Of a stretch of 64,000 nucleotides of DNA, positions 26,201 through 40,637 are shown one piece after another (positions within the stretch are counted from its first letter, which is position 1; each line of letters begins with the position of its first letter). This DNA is from Haliotis asinina (lineage: Eukaryota > Mollusca > Gastropoda > Lepetellida > Haliotidae). The DNA is taken from the NCBI RefSeq assembly GCF_037392515.1, contig NC_090290.1:32881753-32945752 (forward strand), in the 5' to 3' direction. The translations under genes and the position numbers were made by a program. The notes under the pieces were generated by a model that saw only the letters and a list, made by a program, of their open reading frames with translations, did not search any database and had not been told where the DNA came from.

Positions 26201-29200
26201 ATTAGAGCGTTTTTAACAAATAATTCCAAAAGCACTAAGTGGTCGACTGTACTTCTGTTTTAACGGACGCCACACTGTATGTCTGTTATGAGATTACTTG
26301 TTTCCAAGTACCAAGCAAGTCGATTATTTATCATGCGTTCCATGGTCTTGCAAACACATCTAGTTTATGAAAATGGTCGATAATTGGATGGATCCGTATG
26401 ATCACGTCCGGGTTTGGGTATTGGTTCCACTATAGCGTCACGCCATGAAAAAGGAAACTTCCCTGAAGTCCAAATATTATCAAAAATACATAACAGCGTC
26501 TGTAAGCATGCTTCAGAAGTTGATAATGTATGCTATCAGCTCCTGTAGCAGTATCGTGAGCTTGATCAAGAGCAGTATGGAGTTCATGAATAGAAAATGT
26601 TTTATTATAATCTTCCCCATTATCTGAGTTGAAACTAATAGTTTTCTTTTCTTGTTGTTTTTTATATTGTTGGAATTTAGGCACATAATTAGAAGAGGAA
26701 GAATGTTTAGCGAGAGTTTCAGACAAGTTATTTGCAATATCTGATTTATCGCTAAGTAATTGATCTCAGTGTTTCAGATGATGGACACTAGATTGAATAC
26801 CTTTAACTTTACTTTTCTGGACCATGTTCCAAACCTTGGACATGGCTGTCAGAGAACGTATTTCGGATACATATTTTTTTCAAGATTGGCGTTTATTCTG
26901 TTTTAAGGTACGCCGCGCGTTAGCATTTAAAATTTTTAATTTATTTAAATTATGCACCATGGGATGGCGACGGAAATAATGTTCTGGTTTTTTCATTGCC
27001 CTCCTAACTTTTTTGCAATCATCGTTGAACCACGGTTTTCGAATATGTGGAACTGCAGAGGATTTGGTATACATTCATCAGTTATAGATTTTAGTTCATC
27101 AGAAAAGCTTTTGATAGCGTCAGGAACATCAATAAAATATTTAGGTTGAAGCTTGGCAGCACACAGCGTTTCATATAAAGGTCAGTTAGCCTTATTAAAA
27201 TTCCATCTTGATGATGGAGGCACATCAGATGGGGTTACAGACTTTAGGATAGTAGGAAAGTGGTCACTTCCACAGAGGTCATTGTGGCCTGACCATTCAA
27301 ATTCATTTAGTAAGTAGGAGTCACTAAGTGACAAATCAAGAGCTGTATATGTTCCTGTGCCAGGATGTAAATATGTATTTGTGCCATGATATGCATTATA
27401 TTGACGTAAGTTAAAAGTATTTGTCTGCTTTAGATAAGTTTCTTGCAAGCTGAATGCTGATGGTGTAAAGTCTTGGACAAACAGGTGAAGCTCATTATGA
27501 CTAGTCGTTAGGCCCCTGCAATTCCACCGAATAATATCGGAAGAAACTATTTCTTCGGAGGATTTATTGGGGATCTACCCTATGATTTCCTTGAGGGCGA
27601 CAAGCTATGTGCCGTACTTTCGATGTTTTAGGACATATCCATGTCCTCTAAGGATCCGAACTTATTAAAAAGTTTGATGGCGTCATTTGAACCTTTGGAG
27701 GTTCTGCTAATTTGACATTTGTGTAAGTCATTTCTGGTTTTGATTGTATTTTGGTAATATCTTTCCCATCAATTTGTGACTGACGTTTAGGTATGGGCTG
27801 TGGAGGAGGGGGGAGTGTAAGCCATGGGTAATGCAGTATGTTTCATCATCTGAGCTCCCCACCCACCACGGAGTATCACACGGACAATGCTAAAAAACAA
27901 GCAGGCCTCCGACTTGCAGCGCAAGCATGCACAGTGGGTGTAAAGTCATTGGACCCCGATCACTTCACGATCACATTTAGGTAGATAAAATTAATATTAT
28001 GCATTCAATAGGGCAAAGACGTCACATATATGTGGAAAAGTGTATCATTAACAATCTCGGCTCATTGAAATGCTGTAAAATCAAACCGTTAGGAAATACA
28101 CTTAGTATTTGTCTACGTAAAAAGATATGTTCTGTCGATAATCGACGATTTCTTCTTTCACGTTTAACCTACCAACTTCAAACTTTCTATTTATAACCAC
28201 CACATCATGTGCATTCGCGAAATGCTAATATTTCAACCATACTGTTCGTGTTTCACAAATGGTGACTAGAGTTTTAACACCGATCACACATTCGCCACCA
28301 AAACAAGCACGCGATCACTGCAAACGCAGGGGGACAGTCACGACATCACTGCACTCTGCAGGACAGTGGTTCCAGGGGTTAAAGAGACTGACGTCATAAG
28401 CCTTGATCTACGCTAATGGGATAAGATTAAATTTGGTTTTTAGGTTTGGTTTTTCTAATCGTAAATATATCCATTTTACTGTAACGAAGAAATTAATATT
28501 TTAAGAGGTTCCTTTAGAGTTTGTAATTAGAGTGGACTTGTGTATATGTGCAGACTTGGTCTCGTCGCTATATGGCTAACATAATGCCGATAAGAGTAAC
28601 ATTTTAACTCACTTTTCAACCAAATGGATTCTGTGACATGCATCAACCACGTCAGCAAGCCTGACCACCCGAGCATGTTAGTGACGTCGAGTTTCATCCA
28701 TGGACATTTACGATTCCACCATATCGGTGTCACTAACCTATCACCGCCCGAGCATGTTAGTGACGTCGAGTTTCATCCATGGACATTTATGATTCCACCA
28801 TATCGGTGTCACTAACCTGTCACAGCCCGAGCATGTTAGTGACGTCGAGTTTCACCCATGGACATTTACGATTCCACCATATCGGTCTTACTAACCTATC
28901 ACCACCCGAGCATGTTAGTGACGTCGAGTTTCACCCATGGACATTTACGATTCCACCCATATCGGTGTTACTAGCCTATCACCACCCGAGCATGTTAGTG
29001 ACGTCGAGTTTCATCCATGGACATTTACGATTCCACCATATCGGTGTCACTAACCTATCACCGCCCGAGCATGTTAGTGACGTCGAGTTTCACCCATGGA
29101 CATTTACGATTCCACCATATCGGTGTCACTAACCTATCACAGCCCGAGCATGTTAGTGACGTCGAGTTTCATCCATGGACATTTACGATTCCACCATATC

Positions 29201-30877
29201 GGTGTCACTAACCTATCACCACCCGAGCATGTTAGTGACGTCCAATTTTACCCATGGACATTTACGACTCCACCATATCGGTGTCACTAACCTATCACCA
29301 CCCGAGCATGTTAGTGACGTCGAGTTTCACCCATGGACATTTACGATTCCACCATATCGGTGTCACTAACCTATCACCGCCCGAGCATGTTAGTGACGTC
29401 GAGTTTCACCCATGGACATTTACGATTCCACCATATCGGTGTCACTAACCTATCACCACCCGAGCATGTTAGTGACGTCGAGTTTCACCCATGGACATTT
29501 GCGATTCCACCATATCGATACAATACTCACCTATGAGCACCTGTAGACGGACTATGTCACTTGCATGCTGTATGTAGACCAGCTTTTCTGACGTGAGGTA
29601 GGGGGCAGGTCGAAAAACAAATCGCACTCCTCTGACGTCACTCAGCACGCGCGTCCACCAGTAGCCATATGGAGGAGCATCAGATATAACGTATATTGCC
29701 CAGGGGGAGATAAATCTTTTGGCACTCACAACGCTCAGATAGTGCATGAAGAGAAAATTTGGCGGTTTCCCCGGTTGCGGGGAGAAGATGACGTAGTACA
29801 CAATACGTGGAACTAGGTTCCGGTCTGCAGGCAATAAACAGTTATTCTCAATGGTCAGCCCATTTTGGAAGAAAAATTGTTCACACAAAATATCACTTCT
29901 GTTCCATGAGTTTCCACAAAATCGTTCCAAATCTACTGTGGGCTCCACACTTTTGAGAAAGTCGTGAACACATGGCGACTTATACTGTGCGGGTTGGAGC
30001 GACACACGGAGTCTGAAGGCTCGGAACATACCAGTCAGCTCGGAGAGCGACGTGGTCCCCAGCTTTATACAGAATATCAACAGGGTTGACACCATAGCGG
30101 AAAGTATCACTGACGACATCAATCGCTTGTGGAATTTCATTGTTCCACCATCAAACACTAATGACAAGAAATCCACAAAAATGAAAAACCACCAATTGAT
30201 CTGTCAGTGCACACGAGAAACACCTGTAAGTATGATGTTTCCGGGCTTGGCCCGCCCTCCAATGTTCACAGTGCCGTAACAATGCACAGTGTACTCCTTG
30301 AAGACATGGAAAGTGTCATGTACTCACATGACTCCTTAAACACCGAAGTAGGAGAGCTGCCTACTTCCAAAAACCACGCCGCACCCCCTCCGGTGACCCG
30401 CCAGCTGTCACACCACAACCACTGAGATTTGGACTGATTCGGACATTAGTCACGTGCAGATATAATCGGATGAGATTTTTGTTAGCATGGGATCGAGATC
30501 AAATATAAAATGAATCCATTTTCCATTACAACGGGTGTGCGCACTTGAATGTGATCCACGTGTACAGCTAGATGTTCCAAACTGATGCTGATTAACACAA
30601 AAAAGCTCAACTGAACACAAATAGGTAAATTCATTTAAAACACATCTACCTGTGTTCCTAACGGTTACGTAAACACGCTAAAACGGCTTGATGTATTGAC
30701 TGGATGGGCTTTTGCAATCTTGGATACTACTGGTCAGGAGATAACAATGATTTACCCACGGCGAAAACTGCACACTATATTCACTGTGGAACTTGGCGTA
30801 ACATACATCAGTTCCATCATGCCAGTTGCACGGCGTGATCATGACTTTCTTCCCTTCGTAGGACGGTAAATATCCGC

Positions 30878-30942
<65 letters not shown>

Positions 30943-31196
30943 TGTGTACTAAGCGAGAGAAAGGCAGGAGGTTTGGTTTCTTGGAAATACCGTCTGGCCA
31001 CTGCTGAACTTCCCCTCATGCAATATTAAATTTATAATTCCATTTACAATTTAGTTCGTTACTCTTCACGAACGGCAAATACTAATTTCGTTCAAATGTG
31101 TACATGAAATATATTAATACTGTTTAAATGTCATAATTCCATTTGCCATTCCATTCCATTCGTCGATGTTAACAATATTGATGATGATGATGATAC

Positions 31197-31246
<50 letters not shown>

Positions 31247-34200
31247 GTAATGGTGCCAAAGATGTAAATACTGTTAATAGTGCATATGCTGCAGATAATG
31301 TTGACAGGGTTGTTGTTGTAGATAATGATGATACTGATGATGATGATGATGACGATGATGATGATGATGATGATGATGATGCTCCTGATGAATCTGAAAC
31401 TTATAACACTATTACGAACTTTTTAAGTTTGAATGAATGTGGCCTTAGAAAAAGACTTCAGTATGATGAATTTGTTAAGCTCTTGGAAGATCATGACATA
31501 ATAGGGTTTCAAGAAACTAAAACAGACTGCTTTGATGATATAAAATTAGAAGGATATAGAATATGCTTAAAACACAGACTAAATGCAGCCAGAAAGTCTG
31601 GTGGAATAGGAGTTGCTATAAAACATAAATATGAAAAACATGTCACAGTTTTAGAAAATGACTATAAATTCATCTTATGGATAAAACTTGACAGGCAAGT
31701 GTTTCACATTGATCAAGATATCTATATTGGCATTGTATATCTTCCACCTGAAGGATCTAAATATGTAAATAATGATGCTTTTAACGAAATAGAACAGTCA
31801 CTATTATATTACCTTTCAATTAGTGATTATGCCACCCTTATGGGTGATTTTAATGCTCGGACCAGTAATATGAAGGATTATTTGTCGATAGATAAACATA
31901 TTGTCGATGAATTTGATATGGACTTAGACGAAATGAAAAACGACATAAACCCAGAAAATATTCTAGATAACTTACACCTCCCATATGATAGAATTACTCA
32001 AGACAATGGCAAGTCTGTAATTGATTATATTGTTACATCCCCTCCCTGTCTATCATTGTACAAAGATTTCGAAGTTTTTGAATTCTCACCTCTTTACTCA
32101 GATGTACATTGTCCTATTCACTTCGCACTTCACAGCTGTAGCAATACACCAAAACCTGCCAGTAACCCAGTAACGGAGAAAAGCCCACAAAGAAATAGGC
32201 CAAAACATTATGATATTGAAAAGTCGAATACCTTTTGCCACAATGTGAATTCCGAAAAATGAACAGATATACATAGACGCACTGAGTTGGCGTGTGAGGA
32301 AGGGGCTGACCCAGATATTGCAAATGACATCACCTCTGACTTGGCGCTGGTATTAGTTGATGCGGCACGTGAAACATTTGGTATTAGGAAGACTTATGCG
32401 AACTCCCCTAAGACGAAAACAGGCAGAAAAGACAAACCTTGGTTCAACTCTGAATGTAGGAAGATGCGTAGAAAATTCCATAAAGCTAAAAATGTGTTTA
32501 AGAAATTTAGAACTCCATTTAATAAAGAAAGATTTTATGAATCGTCCCGTGCTTATAAAAAATGCATGGATAAACATATTAAATTATTCTCTAAAGAAAC
32601 AGCTGAACAATTTCGTAGTAAAAGAAAACATTCTCCAAAAGATTACTGGAAGATTCTAAACAGGCGAGAAAATGTAAAAACAGACATATCACCTAGCTTA
32701 CAAAATTTTTACGAGTATTTTAAAACAGTTAATGAAACGAAATGTAATGATCATATCCCTCTTGATAATGAGGATACTGATGATCCTATATTTGATACAC
32801 ATATTCTTAATGATGTAATCACAAGTGATGAAATTGCCTCTGCCATTAAAAACTTGAAGCGTAACAAAGCCTCGGGAATAGACTTAGTAGAAAATGATTT
32901 CTTAATCGATGCGTCTGAAAAATTAACACCACTCCTAACTAGTTTCTTTAATCTGATTTTAGATTCTAGAATCGTCCCAGACTGTTGGCTTAAAGGTGCA
33001 ATCAAACCTATTTATAAGAAGAAAGGTGGCCCAAAGGATCCTAATTCATACAGACCCATAACTATACTAAGTTGCTTTGGAAAACTCTTCACAAGTATCT
33101 TAAACACGAGACTTACACATTTTGTTGAGATAAATAGTACTCTCTCTCCATCACAGTCTGGGTTTCGAAAAGGTTTCTCGGCTTGTGACAATTTATTTGC
33201 AATACACATGATATCTGAAATCCTTAAGTTGTCAAAAAAAATTGTATTGTGTTTTCATTGATTTCACAAAAGCCTTTGACACAGTGTGGCGAGCTGGACT
33301 ATGGCATAAATTACTAAAATATGGCATAAATGGTAAAATACTAACCCTTGTTAAAAATATGTACCATAACATAAAATCGGCTGTTATGTTTGATAACCAT
33401 ATAACTTCGTACTTCCCATGCAACACAGGGGTGCGACAGGGTGAAAATCTTTCCCCTTTATTATTCTCACTATTCATAAATGACATCGAATCACACCTTT
33501 GTAGTCAATGATGTACAGGTATTAATTTTGAACAATCTGCTGAAAAGAACATAACTGTTTGGATAAAATTTATAATTTTACTATATGCCGATGATGCTGT
33601 CTTGGTAAATGACAATCCCAATGATTTGCAGTTGTCTCTGAATTCATTTTACGACTACTGTAGTCAGTGGAGGTTAAAAGTAAATCTCTCTAAAACTAAA
33701 ATCGTTGTATTCGGTAGTGGTCCTTCCCAAAAACTCGAAAAGAAACTACATTTTACTTACGGGGGCGAACCAATCGAAATTGTTGATAGCTATACTTACC
33801 TTGGTATCAAGCTTCACCGTAATGGACGATTTCTAAATGCAATCAAAAGTTTTGTAGAAAATGCAACTAAAGCAATGTCTTCACTTCTAAAAAGATCACG
33901 TAGTTTGAATCTACCTTTAGACTGTTTGATGTCAGCTTTCGACACAATGATAGCTCCCATATTAATGTATGGTTCAGAAATATGGGGTTATGAAAGCTTA
34001 TTGTTAATTGAAAAAACACATTTGAAATTTCTAAAATACGCCAGTGGTCTTAGCAACTCAACTCCCAACTATATGGTATATGGAGAATTTGGAAGATATC
34101 CTCTATACATTAAAATATATAAAAGAATTATCTCACTCTGGCATAAAATAGCTATAAACCCACTCAATATGAAACTGTCAACTATGTTATATAACTTTGT

Positions 34201-37200
34201 AACATCATCTTTACCGAAAGTTGTAAACCAATTACAATGGTTTAAACGTGTTAAAGATATTTTAGATAATTGTGGACTTTCAGAAATATACAAGAACCCT
34301 TTTCTTTGCTCAACTGAATACTTGGTATCAAAAATAGAATTAACATTAAAAGACCAGTATCTACAATATTGGCATTTTGAACTGTCCTCCAGTTCCAAAG
34401 GTAAATTCTATCAAACTGTTAAGGACACTATATTATTTGATAACTATCTGTTTCTTCCTAAAGAAATATATATACCGATTCTTAAATTCAAGCAGTCTAA
34501 CCATAATCTACCCATCGAAACAGGACGCTGGTCCAATACTCCAAAAGAAAATAGACTTTGTAAACTTTGTGATTCTCCGTCTGTTGGGGACGAATTCCAT
34601 TATCTTGTTAAATGCGAAGCTCTTCTCCAACAGCGGGTGATGTACATCCCAGAATACTTCTATAAATGGCCAAATGCATTCAAACTAAAAAAAAATATTC
34701 TCAGTACAGAAAACAAAACACATTAAAAATCTCTCTAAGTTTTTGAATACTCTTTCTAGCATGTTCAAATTGTAGTTACTGCACTTTAATTTATGAGATA
34801 TTTTATCCGCCATCTTGATTGAAGATACATTTCCATCCACAATGTTTTCTCATGTACCACCGTAGGTGGGTCTTTTTCGAGAATAAACTGTTCTGTTCTG
34901 TCCATTTAGTGCATTACTGTTCATAAATGACTAAACGCTGAATCCGCGTTTTTGTCGTTCCTGGTTATTTTTTATAACCCATGTAACTGTAACAACATTT
35001 TAATCCCATTGTAACCAGTCAGTGGCGTAGGTAGAGATTGTTGACTCCTCTCTTTTGTTTTGGCACACTTGCTGTGGTGTGGTGTGGCGTGGCGTGGTGT
35101 AGATTATCAGGGAGACTATACTATATGTGCGTTGGAGCATGAGGTACACGTTAATTAGTACAAATGGATGGTAAGGAAAGCAAGCGAGTGTCCTGTCCCA
35201 GTTGTAGATTACCCCTGATAATACGTATGATTGTGATTTATAGTAACTGTGTTGGGCGTGAAAGTACAAATGATAGTCCATCGCTAAGTCGGCAATGCCT
35301 CTTAATCCTTAATGAAACAACTTGCCCGACTGGCGAAACGTCGACCTAAAGCGAGTGTAAATGAATTATAACATTTAATATTGCATGTGGGGAAGCTCAG
35401 TAGTGGCCGGACGGTATTTCCAAAAAACCAAACCTCATGCCTTTCTCTCGCTTAGTACGCACGCGCGCACGCACACACAACACATATTTATTTACGGATA
35501 TTTACCGTTGCAATAAGTAGAAAGAAAGTAGTGATCACGCTGTGCATTTGCCATGATGGAACTGTTGTTTGACATATATTGCATGGATGTAATATGATTG
35601 GATTAGTGGCCCTGAGTGAACTCACTAAATAATACAAGTCCAGTCCAGAACAGGAAGCAATATCTACCCAACCATCTAATAATTTTTCCTAATGAAATAA
35701 AGTTTACGAAAATATTATCTGTTAAAACATGGCAAGAGATAGTGAACCTATCAACATATATTGTAAAGTTATCATCTCTGGTCAGAAGAAGACGTTAACA
35801 TGTTGTGTTCCTGCAGTCATGGATCTGAGCTGATTTTCTATTTGTATACATGTTTAGATCATATGCTCTTGTACCACCAAGGTGTTTTTTAAGAATAAAG
35901 AATTGATTTCAACCTTAAATTGGTGATCACCTGAGTTGAACTTTGGGTGACATCCATAATTTTTATCCCTTGAAACAGCAACGCCAAAACATGTCACATC
36001 GAAGGATGTCCTCCACCCCCCTACCCTCCCTCACCATACCGTGTATAACTATTTGAGCAAACAAACCCAGTCTACCGTGCCCCCTAATCCTCTTACTCCT
36101 TAAAGGTCATATGCAACTTAAAACACAACATTGCAGATTCTGATACCTTTCGGTGTGCACTTACCGAAACAAATCATCAAAAATGCCAATTCAACCTATA
36201 AAGTTGAAAAAAATGCGATGAAAAAAGCCCGCGAAATAGGAGTTCAAACGATTCACTTAATATTATAATAATCTTTTCGTTACATAAATATCTGGTTTAT
36301 TGACACCTATATGTCTGCCTGTCTGACTACTGGAGACAATATACAATACACAGCTTCAATCACTAACCACATGCAATTTGAACTTAGGCTATACGCCATA
36401 AACAAAATGAATTCATTCTTCATGACTCGTGCACCCGAGTTCAGTCTCTGCCACATTATGTAAGTAGGCAGGTGTACACATGACATGTTTTGCAAACAAA
36501 TTACATCCATTTTTCTCGGATGACTGGATCTGACGGAAACTGATGCAAAATCTTGTCAGTTTCAAGTCCTGCTTGTACAGTTTTTTATTGGATCGAACGC
36601 AAATTCAGAGAACATGTATTTACAAAACCCAACATCTCTATATACATTCTTCATGGATAACTTCTTCTAGCGTATATAATTTTATTTGACAACGGCATAC
36701 GAATCCATGCTTAAACGACGCATCAAGTACAATAAAAGAAGTTGTTATCCATAAAGAATTTTACTTCCTTGTGACTCGCCATACTTCTAAAATGCTCATC
36801 AAACAGATCATCTTTCTGTACACACAATGAGCCCTCAGCCTATCAGCAAATGAGCCAGCCAATCAGAAGTCGTAGTTACACTTGAGTACATGTTGTTGAT
36901 CACTGGATTGTCTGGTCCAGACTCGATTATTTACAGACCGTCGCCATATAGCTGGAATATTGCTAAGTGCGACGTAAAACTAAACTCACTCACTCACTCA
37001 GTTATGTTATGATTTTTGGTTGCATGTGACCTTTAAAAAAACAACTTGACCGACAGGCTAAAGGCCCTGAGGCATTTTCCTTACTAAAAGAGTGGAGTGG
37101 AGGCTATCATCATCACACAAATCGTTTAGGAGGATATTCTCCTGTTCCAAATAATAATAATTGTATTTAGGAATGGAATAGACTATTCATTGTTTATTTC

Positions 37201-40200
37201 GAACATTCTTCTGTTGACAAGCTACAGTGTGTTCCTATATACGCCTCACAAAAGGTTCAGCAACCAGTATCTCATAGCATTTTCATGTACTGAATGTAGT
37301 AGTAGTGTAATGATGCAGTAGAAAGGTGAATGACGATATTACACTGAAAATAGTTAGTTATTTGTCACGAGTGTATATATTGTTCCTATAGCTGTGGTTC
37401 CATGCAAAAGACGTGCGCATTTGTTGTGGTCATAATAAATAAACATATTTCATACAGCATTTTGAAACTTTCCAGGTTATATACACTGCATATACTCAAA
37501 AGAAAACTGTAAATATAATGACTGGAAGCTCGATCTCAACCATAACTTTACAATTCACACAGTAGGCTGAAAAAGCGGAGGTCATTTTTAAAACTTTCTG
37601 TCAGCTCCCGCAACAAGAAAAATAAACGTGGCGTCTGTTCCATGTACTCTAAAATTGATCGCTCCTGACCGACCCCACGGTCACAGTCGACTTCACACGT
37701 AAACTGAACGTAGCAGCTTGCCGTACTAATGCCCTACTTAATCACAATTACTTTGCAACTGACACCTGGATTATTAAAGACACAAAGAGATACTTACAAG
37801 GAACTAAAGATCCCGAACAAAACCTTAAGCGCGTTTCTTGACCTTGAAATGTTTACAGCTGTTAACTTTCAACGTGGCACGTGTTAACTATTTATTTTGA
37901 AAAAAAAAACTACCCCCGACGAAAGTGAACGTGATGAATTCCAAACTCATTTGTGAGTGAGTTTAGTTTTAAGTCGCTCTTAGCAATATCCCAGCAATAT
38001 CACGGCTGGGGGCACCAGAAATGGTCTTCACATGTTGTGCCCACGTAGGGAATCGAACCCGGGTCAACGAACCCACTGGGCTCCCCCTCACCGCCACCCG
38101 CGTAGATGGCAAAACAAGGCATTCGAATTTTTTAGTGGAACGCTGTCGGGTGTTTTTTAATCCTTTCGCTTGAGGAGAACTAGTATATCATGTAGATGTC
38201 AACATCTACGTAAAACCTTTCTTGAACCCATCAGTAAGCGTTGGACTTAAGCGAGCTGTTACAGAATATTTCCAGTCACATTCATATATTCTTTCGTGAC
38301 ACTTATCAAAGTTTGTACGCCACTTCGAATTCCATATGTTGAACACCTACAAACGATTATTCAACGTACATGAGAACCCATCCGGTAAATTCAATACTGT
38401 AAACAAAGATTGTTTAATATGTAATTGTAAAATTGAAGTGTTCTCACTCTTGTCACAGAAAAACGACATATCGGCACGACTGGGCATTGACAAACCAGTT
38501 GATGGTGGTTTCCGATAACTGCTGGCCGCGGCAGATGGGGAGGTAACATCCTGGGTCTTGCTCAGCCGAACTTCAGACATGACATAATTTTGATTATTAT
38601 AATCGCTTTTTAACGCCACACTCAGCAATGTTCCAGTTATATGACGGTGGTCTGTAAATACTCGAGTCTGAACCACACAACCCAGTAATCAAGAACATGG
38701 GCATCGATTTACAAAGTTTAGATACATCGACATGTTTCAACCAAGTCAGCAGTTCTAACCCGGAATGTCACGAGCCGACATGCAAGAGTTGCCTCCATAT
38801 GATACTTTGAAATGAAATCAGTTATATTTAGTATCGCATTAACGACATTGAACAAAAATGTGATCGTAAGTAAAGAATTTACAGAAATTTCCTTTATTAA
38901 TGTGTTTCAAAAAAGCTTTTTGAACGCAAAGCTCGTAAACCAGAGAATATATTCTCATAACGCTTAGGCTGCATATTTGTTTCACAATTGACGAGGGCGA
39001 TAGGAGAAACATATTTTTTTCACAACTGACGAGGGCCTTAGAAGAAACATATTTGTTTCACCACTGACGAGGGCGATAGTAGAAACATATTTGTTTCACA
39101 ATTGACGAGGGCGAGAGGAGAAACATATTTGTTTCACAACTGACGAGGGCGATAGGAGAAACATTTTTTTCACAACTGACGAGGGCGATAGGAGAAACAT
39201 TTGTTTCACAACTGACGAGGGCGATAGGAGAAACATATTTTTTCTCTCTCAGAAATACAGCTTGGGAAGTTTACCTTGTGTTAATGAGTTGCAGATTCAG
39301 TCACACTCATTCTTATAGTGGTCAAATGGATGGTCGGGACGCTTGGATAGGCTGGAGATGACACCGGACTTTTCAGAGGGGTGATTCTCCAACTCTCAGG
39401 GCCATCCCCCCAGCCAATGGCCTTAACCTACCCTCCAAAAATGAACCCCCCAAAAGGGGTGATCTACAAGATTAACAGTGAATGTGGTGACTCATATATA
39501 AGTGAAACCTCCCGCTCAGTTGATATCCGCATAAAAGAACATAAAACCTCAACAAACAAGGCAAACCCTCAACAAACCTATTAAATCAAGTTTGACAACG
39601 TCTGGATCCTACCAACCGAGAATCAAGACTTCACAAAAAAACGTCTAGAAGCCATCGAAATCCGCCTCCACAAACCTTTCATCAGCAGAGACCAAAGATA
39701 CTAGGTACGATCAGTCTATGAAGAATTAATCAAACAACAGACTCTATAAACACCCACTCAGCTTGTTATTACAACTTAATCCTTTGGTTATTGGCTTCAT
39801 CACCATCATCCATAAAGTTGTATGTTTCATTTTTAAGCCACGACTTCTAGAATGCCGATCAGACAATTTCAGATGTTGGCTTTGTGCTGTATTCAGGCGA
39901 AATATGCTGGTATAACGGTGGCATGTGTTCAAGGCGAGGATACAGAGTAAATGTTACCGATTTTGTTCGATGTTGTTCTCTTGATCATACGCCAATATGG
40001 AATGGTTAGACAGGACCATGGAGTGTCCCAGTGTAGGAGTATCTATATTGTCTATAATAGCCAGTATATTTTAACTTGTTTTCATCATTAAGTCTGGCCC
40101 TAGTTTAACCACTCAATCTAACTTGCTTCACTTTCACAAAAGCACATTCAGCCCAGTGCTTTCGTTGTTCATTTCACCTATTGTCTTGTCCCAGGCCCCT

Positions 40201-40589
40201 TATATTCCCAAGCAGAGTGTTTGTGGGTCAGATTTCATTTCCACTTCAGTCTCTCAGTCACTGGTCAGCATATACAGCTTTTTCACAGGTTAGCTTATTT
40301 TTGCAAGGTGTATTTTATGTCTCCATATTTAGTGTGTATGTATTATTTCTTAGCTTCTTTTAAAGCATGTATCATGTTATGTGTGGTAAATGTAACTTAA
40401 ATTAACTATCTGTTGTGTGCCACATAACTAGGTCCTAGCAATACTTTTTGGTAGGTGAGTGTATTGCACGTATTCTTAAATAGCATTTCCACGGGGATGT
40501 AACTTATTGTGTAGGTAAATGTAATGTGTACATTTATTTCAGATGTATCTACTTCTATTAACTAATGTACCTAACTTTGTATGTATGTA

Positions 40590-40637
<48 letters not shown>
